From contig CAMATI010000013.1 in the NCBI GenBank assembly GCA_945861095.1, positions 1 to 37,777 on the forward strand: 37,777 bases of DNA, read 5' to 3'. Position numbers and translations under genes: made by a program. This document shows, in pieces, positions 18,522-30,099 of this stretch. The notes below the pieces were generated by a model, which ran no database searches, was not told where the DNA came from, and was given only the letters and a program-made list of their open reading frames with translations. How positions within the stretch are numbered: the stretch's first letter is position 1; every line of letters begins with the position of its first letter. The DNA comes from Asaia bogorensis (GTDB lineage: Bacteria; Pseudomonadota; Alphaproteobacteria; Acetobacterales; Acetobacteraceae).

Positions 18522-19173
18522 CCGCGCGTTGTGACCGGATTCGGGCGGGAGGCAATATTCAGACCATAAAACAGGCGGCGATTGGCGCATTTTCAGGCGA
18601 TAATTGGGTGCGGGTTAATGGCCGGGATGTGGAACGAATACCCCCGGTTTCCGCATGGATTCGCAATGAAACCGGGGGGTTCCCGCGGTAATCCGCAATG
18701 AACCGCACCAGCGGCCGGGGTTAAAGTAAGGTCTCAAAACGACCTGAATCGCGGTGTAGTATCAGTCGGATGGAAGCCGATTTGGATGTCAGGTCTTAAG
18801 TTCGGCGAAGGCGGTGATATGCCGCCACGCGCGCCGTCTCGAAACAGAGAGGCGGGTGTTAACCGACCGCACATTATTTCTACAAACAACGCTTTATCAA
18901 TGTTCTACTGCCTGTTCTTCAAATGAAAATTCCCCGAGGACACGAATTACCTTGCCATGCGGTGCCCCGCTATCCTAGAACATAACATGAATATCAGGGG
19001 GCGATCATGCTTCTTCATCCGCGCGGAAACTGGCCGCTCACGTCCGAATCGGGCCTGCGACGCGGTGTGGGAGGCTGTGATATAGCACCGCTACCGGCCG
19101 ACGTGACGGGGCGTCGTTACCGCCGGCCACCCCGGCAATTTCGATTATGACCGAAGGAGGCATCCGCGTCCTC

Positions 19174-19197
19174 ATGCCTGGGTCAAAACCCAGGCAT
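19174..19197. repeat. Short REP-like hairpin
   Basis: ATGCCTGGGT and ACCCAGGCAT are perfect 10-bp arms around the loop CAAA. The motif resembles a widespread bacterial REP-like palindrome. No T-tract follows, so it is not a standard intrinsic terminator. Confidence 0.7.
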
Positions 19198-19220
19198 CTC
19201 CGTCATCACGGGTCATCGAA

Positions 19221-19367
19221 AAACCAGGCTCTTGTAGGGCTACCTGTTTGGGAGACTGGCATCAGCCCCAGGCACAGGGGCATACGTCAGCGGCACCTGT
19301 GTTTGGGGTCACCAGGCCGATTGAAGCCACACGCATCCAACCGATAGCGCTACAAGACCCAGGGTTT
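19221..19367. repeat. 147-bp MITE-like near-palindrome upstream of the ATP-dependent ligase gene
   Basis: The outer ends (AAACCAGGCTCTTGTAGGGCT at the left and a complementary copy ending at 19367) are imperfect inverted repeats of about 25-30 bp. The interior also folds on itself: the stretch AGCCCCAGGCACAGGGGC near 19264-19281 pairs with the complement of CACCTGTGTTTGGGGT near 19294-19309. The whole unit therefore has two-fold symmetry around about 19294. No coding potential is convincing. This structure is typical of a non-autonomous transposon remnant. Confidence 0.65.
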
Positions 19368-19517
19368 ATCGCTTCAGGCGGTTGCCGGGGTCTCCTCCGG
19401 TCTGGTTCGGCAATGGCGGATCGACCCGTCCGGACCAAAATCAGAAGCGCGGGCGAACCCATAGGCCTGATCCACCCGTCCTTTCCTCTTCCACCGGCCT
19501 GCCCCAACATAAACGCC

Positions 19518-21125
19518 ATGATCCCATTCGCGGACCTGCTGGAACGTCTGGTCTTCACACCATCCCGCAACGCCAAGATCGCGCTGCTGCACCGCTATTT
19601 CGCGACCCAGCCCGACCCGGACCGAGGCATCGGTCTGGCCGCCATCACGGGCGCGCTGACCTTCAAGGCGGCCAAACCGGGGCTGATCCGGGACCTCGCC
19701 GCGGCCCGGACCGATCCGGTGCTGTTCGGCTGGTCCTACGATTACGTCGGCGATCTGGCGGAGACCGTCGCGCTCATGTGGCCCGCGACCCGCACGGATG
19801 CCGTCCCGCCCCGCCTGGCCGACGTCGTCCAGGCCCTGGAGACGGTGCCGAAAACCCTGCTGCCCGGGTTGGTCTCCGGGTGGTTGGACGCGTCCGACCC
19901 CTCGACGCGACTGGCATTGCTGAAATTGATCACCGGCGGGCTGCGGGTTGGCGTGTCGTCTCGCATTGCCAAGATCGCATTGGCGGAACTGGGCAAAGCC
20001 CATGGACAGGCCGTCACGGCGGACGACGTGGAGGAGATCTGGCACAGTCTTGCTCCACCGTATCTGGACCTGTTTGGCTGGCTCCAGGGCATCGCGCCAC
20101 GCCCGGATCCGGCGGATGCGCCGGTGTTCCGACCACCGATGCTGGCGCACCCGCTGGAAGACGCCGACCTGACCGCCTTGCGACCCGAAGACTGGCGGGC
20201 GGAATGGAAATGGGACGGCATCCGTGTGCAACTGGTCGCGACCAGAGGAGGCAGGCGGCTCTATTCCCGTGGGGCGGAGGACATATCTGCCGCGTTCCCG
20301 GAAATTCTGGAAGCCATGGACTTCCACGCGGTGCTGGATGGGGAATTGCTGGTCATCCGCGACGGGGTGGTCGCGCCGTTTGCCGATTTGCAGCAGCGTT
20401 TGAACCGCAAATCGGTAACCCCCGCATTGTTGCGCCAGCACCCGGTCGGCGTGCGGCTGTACGACCTGCTGTTCGACGGTGCGGAAGACCTGCGGTCACA
20501 ACCTTTCGACGTGCGGCGCGGTCGGCTGGAAGCCTGGCTCGCCCGCGGTCATCCGGCGAACATGGACCTGTCCGCGCTGATCGATTTCGGCTCCCTGGAC
20601 GAACTTCGGGCCTTGCGAGACGGCGCCCGTGCCGCCGCCATCGAGGGGCTGATGCTCAAACGCGGCGACAGTGCCTATCTGGCGGGACGCGTGAAGGGCC
20701 ATTGGTGGAAGTGGAAGCGCGACCCGCTGACCGTGGACGCGGTGCTGATGTATGCCCAACGCGGACACGGCAAGCGCAGTTCCTTCTATTCCGACTTCAC
20801 CTTTGGCGTCTGGCGAGACCAGGACCTGGTTCCGGTCGGCAAAGCCTATTTTGGGTTCACCGACCAGGAGTTGGCCTTCCTCGATCGCTGGGTGCGCGAC
20901 CACACGACCGCTCGGTTCGGCCCGGTGCGAGAGGTGGAGAAAGCCCTGGTGCTGGAAGTCGCCTTCGATGGCGTGCAGTTTTCCACGCGGCACAAGTCCG
21001 GGGTGGCACTGCGGTTCCCCCGCATCGCCCGGATCCGCACCGACAAACCGGCGGCGGAGGCAGATCGGCTGGAAGCCCTGCTGGCATTGATCGAAAAAGA
21101 CCGCGCGGGAAACAAGGCGGTTTGA
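19518..21125 (+). CDS. ATP-dependent DNA ligase (alphaproteobacterial cisplatin-response type)
   Basis: 535 residues. The adenylation site KWDGIR has the nucleophilic Lys at residue 231; later motifs are ELLVIRDG, IEGLMLKR and the motif V region WKWKRDP. An N-terminal DNA-binding domain (about 1-205) precedes the catalytic core and a C-terminal OB fold follows (about 420-535). The length and domain order fit the family annotated as cisplatin damage response ligase, which seals nicks with ATP during repair. In many alphaproteobacteria it adjoins a ligase-associated exonuclease and helicase; neither is here. The ATG at 19518 (MIPFADLLERLVFTPSRN) is the usual family beginning; the longer open frame upstream runs into repeat DNA. 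A NAD-dependent ligase lies 6.6 kb downstream. Confidence 0.92.
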   Translation: MIPFADLLERLVFTPSRNAKIALLHRYFATQPDPDRGIGLAAITGALTFKAAKPGLIRDLAAARTDPVLFGWSYDYVGDLAETVALMWPATRTDAVPPRLADVVQALETVPKTLLPGLVSGWLDASDPSTRLALLKLITGGLRVGVSSRIAKIALAELGKAHGQAVTADDVEEIWHSLAPPYLDLFGWLQGIAPRPDPADAPVFRPPMLAHPLEDADLTALRPEDWRAEWKWDGIRVQLVATRGGRRLYSRGAEDISAAFPEILEAMDFHAVLDGELLVIRDGVVAPFADLQQRLNRKSVTPALLRQHPVGVRLYDLLFDGAEDLRSQPFDVRRGRLEAWLARGHPANMDLSALIDFGSLDELRALRDGARAAAIEGLMLKRGDSAYLAGRVKGHWWKWKRDPLTVDAVLMYAQRGHGKRSSFYSDFTFGVWRDQDLVPVGKAYFGFTDQELAFLDRWVRDHTTARFGPVREVEKALVLEVAFDGVQFSTRHKSGVALRFPRIARIRTDKPAAEADRLEALLALIEKDRAGNKAV

Positions 21126-21176
21126 ACCATGGCCGCATCGCTCCATAGTGTGGACATCGGAACCGGGGAGGACACC

Positions 21177-22022
21177 ATGGCATTGGTTACCAACACCACG
21201 AAACGCCGCCTGCAAGCCGGCCAGATGGCGCTGGGCTTTGGCGTGCATCACTTGCGCACGGTCGCGGCGCCGGTTCTCGCGGGCGCCACCGGGCACGACT
21301 GGATCTTCATCGACACCGAACACGGCGCGTTTTCGGTCCAGGAAACCACGCAATTGTGCATCGCGGCGCTGCCGACCGGCGTCACCCCCATCGTGCGGGT
21401 CTGTGCCGGTGCGATCGACGAAGCGACCCGGGCGCTCGACAACGGGGCGCTTGGCATCGTGGTGCCGCATGTCGATACCGCGAAGCAGGCCCGCCGCATC
21501 GCCGAGGCATTCCGCTATCCGCCCGATGGCCATCGCAGTTGGGGCGGCCCTCCGGCCGTGTACGGCTACCGTCCGCCGTCCACCATGGAAGCGCAGGCGG
21601 CGATCAACGCCGAAATCCTGACCATCGTCATGCTGGAAAGCCCGGAGGCGATCGCGAACGCGGACGACATCGCCGCGGTCGATGGCGTGGACGTGCTGTT
21701 CATCGGCACCTCCGACCTGACGGCCGAGTTGGGGATTTCGGGGCAGATGGGTCACCCGAAGGTGATCGAGGCCTACCGGTCGGTCGGCGAGGCCTGCCTG
21801 AAGCATGGCAAGGTGCTGGGCATGGGCGGGGTCTATGACGAGGAAAACGCGTCCCGCTATGTCGGCATGGGCGCGCGGTTCATCCTGACCGGGTCCGACC
21901 ACAGCTATCTGATGGCCGGGGCGGGCCAACGGGAGGGCTTCTTCAACAACCTCCCATCGGCGCCGATGGCCGCGGCGGCCGAATCGACCCGGAAGCCCGG
22001 CAAGAGAAAGAAGGCCGGCTGA
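21177..22022 (+). CDS. HpcH/HpaI-family aldolase (class II, pyruvate-type)
   Basis: 281 residues, TIM-barrel fold. The family cleaves 4-hydroxy-2-oxoacids into pyruvate (or a similar oxoacid) and an aldehyde with a divalent metal. Seen are the FIDTEHGAFS segment, VRVCAGAIDEATRALDNGALGIVVPHV, the metal-binding Glu in IVMLESPEAI and Asp in VDVLFIGTSDL. The start at 21177 is supported by a GGGGAG ribosome site; a start 16 codons earlier is possible but lacks one. The C-terminal tail is basic (RKPGKRKKAG). It lies 51 bp after the ligase gene and 103 bp before an isocitrate lyase-family gene, so two C-C lyases are adjacent. The exact substrate cannot be read from sequence. Confidence 0.88.
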   Translation: MALVTNTTKRRLQAGQMALGFGVHHLRTVAAPVLAGATGHDWIFIDTEHGAFSVQETTQLCIAALPTGVTPIVRVCAGAIDEATRALDNGALGIVVPHVDTAKQARRIAEAFRYPPDGHRSWGGPPAVYGYRPPSTMEAQAAINAEILTIVMLESPEAIANADDIAAVDGVDVLFIGTSDLTAELGISGQMGHPKVIEAYRSVGEACLKHGKVLGMGGVYDEENASRYVGMGARFILTGSDHSYLMAGAGQREGFFNNLPSAPMAAAAESTRKPGKRKKAG

Positions 22023-22125
22023 CAACCGGGCCATGGCAGCCCCGGCCGTCGCCGGTTCGGCCGCTGCCTGGGCCTGCCGCGGTGCCGGCCGCCTCGTGAC
22101 CCATCGAACAGGGTGAATCCGACCG

Positions 22126-23061
22126 ATGATCAAGAAAACCACGCTGCACCGACAATTGATCGAAGCCGAGGAAATCCTGATCCAGCCCGGTGTCTATGAC
22201 GGATTTTCCGCCCGCCTGATCCAGCAGATGGGCTTCAAATCCGGCAGCATCTCCGGTGCCGGGCTGTCCGAAACCACCCTTGGATGGGCCGATGTCGGGA
22301 TCCTCAGTTACGAGGCCAATGTCTCCCGGTCCCGCGCCATTGCCGCCTGCGTGGACATCCCGCTCAGTGCCGACGCCGATACCGGCTACGGCAATGCGAT
22401 CAACGTGTTCTTCACGGTGCGCGGGTTCGAGGCCGCCGGCGTCGACGGGATCATGCTGGAGGATCAGGTCTCCCCCAAGCGCTGCGGACACATGGACGGC
22501 AAGGAGGTCATCTCGGCCGAGGAGGGGGTGGAGAAGATTCGCGCCGCCGTGGAAGCCCGTCGCGATCCGGACTTCATCATCAAGGCCCGCACCGACTCGA
22601 CGGCGACGCACGGGGTGAAGGAAGCCATCCGCCGCCTGAACCTGTATGCCGAAGCCGGGGCCGATCTGTTGTTCGCCGACGCCTTGCTGACGCGGGACGA
22701 TATCGCGCTGGTCGCGCGGGAGGTCAGCAAGCCCATGTCGGTGAACATGGGCTTCGGCATCCGGTCCCGCCCCACCACGCCGCTGCTTTGCGCGCGGGAG
22801 CTTCAGGACCTGGGCGTCGCGGTCGCGTCCTATCCCCGGCTGGTGACGGGGGCGGCGATCATGGGGATGCGCAACGCGCTGTCGGTCCTGAAGCAGTCGG
22901 TGGAGGAAGGGCGAGTCATAGAGCGTCCCGACCTCGCGGTGTCCTTTCAGGAAATCAACGATCTGATGGGTTTGGGCACCATCCGGGAGATGGAGCAGCG
23001 GTTCCTGACGCCGTCCCAACTGGATGCCAAATACGGCGGGAAGGCACCATCAGAGCACTGA
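22126..23061 (+). CDS. Isocitrate lyase / PEP mutase superfamily C-C lyase
   Basis: 311 residues, TIM barrel. The superfamily splits or rearranges oxoacids such as 2-methylisocitrate, oxaloacetate or phosphonopyruvate. Diagnostic elements are QPGVYDGFSARLI, the metal site LSADADTGYGN, the catalytic loop MLEDQVSPKRCGH and IIKARTD. The KRCGH loop with a Cys fits lyases (methylisocitrate lyase or dimethylmalate lyase branch) better than PEP mutase proper. Oxaloacetate decarboxylase is an alternative. No prpC or prpD neighbour supports methylcitrate catabolism. Possibly cotranscribed with the aldolase gene upstream, and convergent with the small monooxygenase gene downstream. Start ATG at 22126 begins MIKKTTLHRQLIEAEEIL, a normal family beginning. 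Confidence 0.87.
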   Translation: MIKKTTLHRQLIEAEEILIQPGVYDGFSARLIQQMGFKSGSISGAGLSETTLGWADVGILSYEANVSRSRAIAACVDIPLSADADTGYGNAINVFFTVRGFEAAGVDGIMLEDQVSPKRCGHMDGKEVISAEEGVEKIRAAVEARRDPDFIIKARTDSTATHGVKEAIRRLNLYAEAGADLLFADALLTRDDIALVAREVSKPMSVNMGFGIRSRPTTPLLCARELQDLGVAVASYPRLVTGAAIMGMRNALSVLKQSVEEGRVIERPDLAVSFQEINDLMGLGTIREMEQRFLTPSQLDAKYGGKAPSEH

Positions 23062-23152
23062 TACCAACTGGCCGGAACAACACAACTCTGTCATGGCGGC
23101 CGCGGGGCAACCATCCACGACTGCCGTTGTTGCAGCTTGGGAAATTCGTGGA

Positions 23153-23170
23153 TGCCGGCCTGCGCCGGCA
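23153..23170. repeat. Small REP-like palindrome between convergent genes
   Basis: TGCCGGC and GCCGGCA are perfect 7-bp arms around CTGC. It lies in the 167-bp gap between two converging genes. It lacks a T-tract on either side but may still help stop transcription or protect the transcript end. Confidence 0.55.
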
Positions 23171-23228
23171 GGACGGGGAGGCACCGACCGGAGAGTCAAT
23201 CTTTCCGCCGGCCGGTACGACGTGCCGA

Positions 23229-23519
23229 TCAACGCGTCCGATTGTACTGGTAGTCTTCCCGTTCCCCGGTCCCAACCCGCAATCCATCCGGAAGCGGCGC
23301 CCGCGTGGCATTGACCTTCGCATGCACGTCCAGAGCAGCCTGGTCGGTCCACCGCTCCAACAATGTCAGCCGGTCTGGGTTCACCGCACTCTGAAAAATC
23401 TCGAACTGCTCGCAGCCGGGTTCTTTCATGACGTCGGCGCAGCGTGCTTTGTACACCTGAGCAAGCTCGGTCCCCTTCCCGGGGGCCGCGGTGATGGTGA
23501 CGACGAGGCGGACTGACAT
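23229..23519 (-). CDS. Antibiotic biosynthesis monooxygenase (ABM) fold protein
   Basis: 96 residues, ferredoxin-like dimeric alpha/beta barrel as in YgiN-type quinol monooxygenases. MSVRLVVTITAAPGK begins the first strand; CADVMKEPGCEQFEIFQSA and LTLLERWTDQAALDVH are typical core segments. Family members oxidise polyaromatic or quinol substrates without a cofactor, but many have no known reaction. The ATG at 23519 has a strong GGAGGA site on the minus strand, so the longer frame upstream is not the start. It is the last minus-strand gene of the 26071-23229 run, 193 bp from hbpS-like and so perhaps separately transcribed. Confidence 0.85.
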   Translation of the reverse strand: MSVRLVVTITAAPGKGTELAQVYKARCADVMKEPGCEQFEIFQSAVNPDRLTLLERWTDQAALDVHAKVNATRAPLPDGLRVGTGEREDYQYNRTR

Positions 23520-23712
23520 GATGGTTCCTCCATGATGGGTATGACGTGGCGGCGCCCGGCGAACGAGCGTCTGGGATGGATCGCGGCGGCGACTGACGGG
23601 CGGGAAACGGGCCGGAATCGCTCCTATCGTTCGTATGAAGGCAAATCCCGCCCGATCCGACAGCCCAATCGGCGCAAGGATAAATCGCGCCGAGTTATTT
23701 TGACGACGGGCG

Positions 23713-24108
23713 TTACAAGGCCGCCACGCCGGCCCGGGCGCAGTCTTCATCCTCCTGAGCCGTGCCGCCGCCGACACCGCACGCACCGTCAATGCCGCCA
23801 TTGCGCAGAACCGGCACCGCGCCTTGGCCCATGATCATATGGCCGCCCGATGCCGCCGCGATTCCCGCCGGAGTCGGATGATTCGCCCGCTCCGTCAATT
23901 CTCCGCTTGCTCGGCCGAACGCCGCCGAGGCGATGGCCTTGCCCTGGCTGCCGTAGGCGCCGGCCCAGATCGCGTTGTCCATGCGCTGGAACGCCAGCAA
24001 CCGACCGCCGGCATCGCAGACCGCCACGCTGATCTTGATGTTGAGTGCCTTGGCCTTCGCAATCGCGCCTTGGGCGATACGATTGGCCTCATCCAATGTC
24101 AGAGCCAT
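23713..24108 (-). CDS. GlcG/HbpS-family protein
   Basis: 131 residues. The protein matches the GlcG/HbpS (DUF336) family: MALTLDEANRIAQGAIAKAK, VAVCDAGGRLLAFQRMD, KAIASAAFGRASGEL, and the glycine-rich end VGGGTAQEDEDCARAGVAAL. HbpS binds haem in Streptomyces; most members have no proven function and often sit next to oxidoreductases or glycolate genes. The ATG at 24108 follows an AAGGAAA ribosome site. No signal peptide, so cytoplasmic. It lies 94 bp downstream of the LtnD-like gene on the same strand, with a small tandem repeat between. Confidence 0.85.
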   Translation of the reverse strand: MALTLDEANRIAQGAIAKAKALNIKISVAVCDAGGRLLAFQRMDNAIWAGAYGSQGKAIASAAFGRASGELTERANHPTPAGIAAASGGHMIMGQGAVPVLRNGGIDGACGVGGGTAQEDEDCARAGVAAL

Positions 24109-24138
24109 GGTTGTTTTCCTTGTTCCGGGACGTTGAGG

Positions 24139-24171
24139 GGCCGAACCTCGGCCGAACCCCGGCCGAACCAT
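24139..24171. repeat. Three 11-bp tandem repeats upstream of the HbpS-like gene
   Basis: GGCCGAACCTC, GGCCGAACCCC and GGCCGAACCAT follow without gaps, 31-63 bp before the start codon at 24108 on the minus strand. The 11-bp period is one helical turn; function unknown. Confidence 0.8.
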
Positions 24172-24202
24172 AGCGCATTTCCGCGGATGAGCAGGAGGGG
24201 GC

Positions 24203-25108
24203 CTATTCCTTCGCGTCCGGCAGTTCGATCCCCGCCAAAGCCTGCCAAACGCGGATGACGAACGCGTCGTCTTTCAATCCCTGGCCATTGGCCGCCGCCG
24301 CCAGAAACAACTGATGTGCCGCGGCCGCCATGGGCAGAGGGAAGGTCAGGGCGCGAGCCTGATCCAGTACGATCCCCAGGTCCTTCACGAAGATGTTGAC
24401 CGCCGACAACGGGGTATCGTCGCCGGCCAGGATATGCGGCACCCGATTCTGCCACATCCAGGAACTGCCAGCCGATTCCGAAATCACGTCATAGAGTGTC
24501 TGGGGATCGGCCCCAGCGCGAATGCCGAGCGCCAGGGCTTCGGCGGCGGTTGCGATGTGCACACCCGCCAGCAACTGGTTCACCATCTTGACGGTGCTGC
24601 CGATGCCCACCTGATCGCCCAGCCGCCAGACCTTGCTGGATATCGCCTCCAGCACCGGTCCGGCCTTGGCGAACGCGGCATCCGATCCCGATGCCATCAC
24701 CGTCATCGTCCCGGCATGCGCGCCCACCTTGCCGCCGGACACCGGGGAATCCAGCATCAGAAACCCCGCGTCCGAAATCCGCTGGTCCAGCGACCGCGCG
24801 GCCCCCGGCGCGATCGTCGCGCAACACAGAATCACCGCGCCCTTTGCCATGCCGCTTAGGCAGCCGGGACCGTCACCGTCGCCGAACAGCACCGCTTCGG
24901 TTTGGGCGGCATTCACGACGAACACGACAAGGGCTTCCAGGTCCGACGGCAATTCCGCCGGGCTTGCCGCGACCGAACCGCCCGCGGCAGCGAAATCCGC
25001 CCGGCTTTGTTCCCGTAATTCACACCCGGTGACCGCATGGCCCTTGCGCAGCAGGTTCAGTGCGGCGCCCATCCCCATGGTGCCGAGTCCGATCACGCCA
25101 ACCTTCAT
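24203..25108 (-). CDS. 3-hydroxyisobutyrate dehydrogenase family oxidoreductase (L-threonate dehydrogenase-like)
   Basis: 301 residues. The N-terminal Rossmann fold begins MKVGVIGLGTMGMGAA; the substrate loop is DSPVSGGKVGAHAGTM; the catalytic Lys is in GSTVKMVNQLLAGVH. The family oxidises beta-hydroxyacids with NAD(P). The C-terminal VISESAGSSWMWQNRVPHIL resembles the L-threonate dehydrogenase (LtnD) branch, but the matching ltnD partners (otnC, otnI, kinase) are absent here, so I give no symbol. A GGGAGAAG ribosome site precedes the ATG. It starts 12 bp after the iminopeptidase gene stop and is very likely cotranscribed. The nearby HpcH-type aldolase on the other strand could handle a 3-oxo product, but this is speculative. 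Confidence 0.86.
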   Translation of the reverse strand: MKVGVIGLGTMGMGAALNLLRKGHAVTGCELREQSRADFAAAGGSVAASPAELPSDLEALVVFVVNAAQTEAVLFGDGDGPGCLSGMAKGAVILCCATIAPGAARSLDQRISDAGFLMLDSPVSGGKVGAHAGTMTVMASGSDAAFAKAGPVLEAISSKVWRLGDQVGIGSTVKMVNQLLAGVHIATAAEALALGIRAGADPQTLYDVISESAGSSWMWQNRVPHILAGDDTPLSAVNIFVKDLGIVLDQARALTFPLPMAAAAHQLFLAAAANGQGLKDDAFVIRVWQALAGIELPDAKE

Positions 25109-25120
25109 CTTATCTTCTCC

Positions 25121-26071
25121 CTATCGGCCGCCACGAAACCGCTCGACCGCGGCAACCAGCGCACGCCGTATCCCGGGTTCCAAGGCCGAGTGCCCGGCGT
25201 CGGGCACAACGGTCAGGCGGGCGCCCCGCCAGGACGCCGCAAGCTCAAACGCCGTCCGAGGCGGACAAACCATGTCGTAGCGGCCTTGCACGATTTCCAC
25301 TGGGATATGGCCGATGCGGCCCATGCCGCCGAGCAGCCCACCCTGTGGCAGGAAGAGGTTGTGCGCAAAGTAGAAGGCCTCGATCCGGGCCAGCCCCAGC
25401 GCGGTCCGATCCTGTGCGAAGGACGACACGGTTTCCGGACTGGGCAGCAGGGTGCTGCATGTGCCTTCGTAGATCGACCATGCTCGCGCCGCCGGCAGGT
25501 GGACCGCCGGGTCCGGATCGGTCAGCCGCTTCAGGTAAGCCGCCAGCAGATCGCCGCGTTCCTGTTCCGGCAGATACCCGCTGAACTGCGCGTGGGCGTC
25601 CGGGAACACCGCCGACATGCCATACAGGAACCACTCCACCTCCAGCGCTCGGCCCAGGAACACGCCGCGCAGGACGCAACCCGACACGCGATCAGGATGG
25701 GCCTGGGCGTAGGCCAATGCCAGGGTGGACCCCCAGGAGCCGCCGAACAGAAGCCAGCGGTCGATGCCCAGATGGCGGCGCAGGGTCTCTATATCGGCAA
25801 CCAGATCCGGGGTGGTGTTGTTTTCCAGGCTTCCCAATGGGCGGGACCGACCGGCGCCGCGCTGGTCGAAGATGACGGTGCGCCAGAAGCTCGGGTCGAA
25901 GAAGCGTCGATGCACCGCGCCGGCGCCGGCACCTGGCCCCCCATGCAGGAACAAGGCCGGCTGACCGCGCGGATTGCCCACCTGTTCCCAATACATGACG
26001 TGGTCGGCGGACAACGGCAGGTAGCCGGTCTCGTAGGGTCCGATCTCTGGAAACAGGTCACCGCGGGGCAT
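25121..26071 (-). CDS. pip: Proline iminopeptidase (prolyl aminopeptidase)
   Basis: 316 residues, alpha/beta hydrolase. It removes N-terminal proline from peptides. The oxyanion segment is FLHGGPGAG, the strand signature IFDQRGAGRSRP, and the nucleophile Ser112 sits in GGSWGS. The acid Asp is in QGRYDMVCP and the His in DAGHSALEP. The N-terminal MPRGDLFPEIGPYETGYLPL is typical of Pip. No signal peptide, hence cytoplasmic. The ribosome site before the ATG at 26071 is weak, but no better start is in frame. First gene of the minus-strand run that continues with the LtnD-like dehydrogenase. Confidence 0.92.
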   Translation of the reverse strand: MPRGDLFPEIGPYETGYLPLSADHVMYWEQVGNPRGQPALFLHGGPGAGAGAVHRRFFDPSFWRTVIFDQRGAGRSRPLGSLENNTTPDLVADIETLRRHLGIDRWLLFGGSWGSTLALAYAQAHPDRVSGCVLRGVFLGRALEVEWFLYGMSAVFPDAHAQFSGYLPEQERGDLLAAYLKRLTDPDPAVHLPAARAWSIYEGTCSTLLPSPETVSSFAQDRTALGLARIEAFYFAHNLFLPQGGLLGGMGRIGHIPVEIVQGRYDMVCPPRTAFELAASWRGARLTVVPDAGHSALEPGIRRALVAAVERFRGGR

Positions 26072-26184
26072 GGCGGACGATGCTATAGGAACCGACGGTT
26101 GGGTGGAACAGGGGGGATGGCCACCCGGCCAGAGCCAGTCATACCAACCGACCGAACCAGTGACCCATCACGACAACGGCCACT

Positions 26185-26272
26185 GTCATTGCGAGCGTAG
26201 CGAAGCAATCCAGGGCGACTCACAGGATCGATAGTGCCAGCCCCTGGATTGCTTCGCTACGCTCGCAATGAC
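26185..26272. repeat. REP-type inverted repeat with perfect 30-bp arms
   Basis: The arms 26185-26214 and 26243-26272 (starting GTCATTGCGAGCGTAGCGAA) are exact reverse complements separated by 28 nt. I recognise the motif as a very common dispersed palindrome of proteobacterial genomes. It lies between the divergent pip and DUF423 genes, upstream of both starts, so it may influence both promoters. Confidence 0.9.
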
Positions 26273-26340
26273 AATTTCCACCCATAGGTCAGTGGTTGCG
26301 GCGGTCGGTATAAGATGGGGCCATAACAAGGGGCGTGACC

Positions 26341-26703
26341 ATGCAACGGCTGTGGATCGGACTGGGCGCGCTGCTGGGGTTTGGTGCGGTGGCCATGGCG
26401 GCCTTGGGCGCTCACGGGCTGGCGCATCTCGACCCATCGGCATTGCGCATGGTGCACAGCGCGGTGCAGATGCAGGGATGGCACGCGCTGGCTCTGCTCG
26501 CCTGTGGGCTTTGGGCCCCTCGCGGCGGCTTTCTGGCCGACGCGGCCGGGATGGCGTTCGCGCTTGGATCGGTGCTGTTCTGCGGTGCGGTCTATGCCCT
26601 GGCCGTCGGTCAGTTCGCTGTCGGCATGGCCGCGCCGATCGGCGGCACCGTCCTTATGATCGGATGGCTGCTGCTGGGTCTGTCGGCCCTGCGGGCGCGA
26701 TGA
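26341..26703 (+). CDS. DUF423 family small inner-membrane protein
   Basis: 120 residues with about four predicted hydrophobic helices (WIGLGALLGFGAVAMAALGA, HALALLACGLW, GMAFALGSVLFCGAVYALAV, GGTVLMIGWLLLGLSAL). The early FGAVAMAALGAHGL pattern is typical of DUF423 (YgdD type). Function is unknown in the family. An AAGGGG ribosome site lies 7 nt before the ATG at 26341; a GTG two codons earlier is too close to it. It precedes the RlmM-like gene by 24 bp, on the same strand, and is likely cotranscribed, an arrangement known from gammaproteobacteria as well (ygdD-rlmM). Confidence 0.86.
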   Translation: MQRLWIGLGALLGFGAVAMAALGAHGLAHLDPSALRMVHSAVQMQGWHALALLACGLWAPRGGFLADAAGMAFALGSVLFCGAVYALAVGQFAVGMAAPIGGTVLMIGWLLLGLSALRAR

Positions 26704-26727
26704 CGCACAGGCCGCGATGACCGGACG

Positions 26728-30099
<3,372 letters not shown>

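Larger units (their letters stand above)
18522..19517. other. 996-bp region without a recognisable gene; hairpins, one short reading frame and a palindromic element
   Basis: The region is less G/C-rich than its surroundings between about 18700 and 19000. It holds a perfect 11-bp inverted repeat (CCCCCGGTTTC at 18641-18651, GAAACCGGGGG at 18668-18678), a 10-bp hairpin with a 4-nt loop (19174-19197), and the 147-bp palindrome listed separately. A 47-codon frame at 19007-19150 on the plus strand begins with MLLHPRGNWPLT and has an AGGGGG ribosome-site match 5 nt upstream; I do not recognise the peptide. No tRNA or known riboswitch pattern was seen. A small RNA or decayed gene remains possible. 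Confidence 0.6.

Noticed and set aside
19174..19197. Hairpin considered as an intrinsic terminator
   Set aside because: Perfect stem but no following T-tract on either strand; more like a REP-type repeat.
18522..19517. tRNA or riboswitch in the long spacer
   Set aside because: No T-loop consensus or known riboswitch core was found by eye on either strand.
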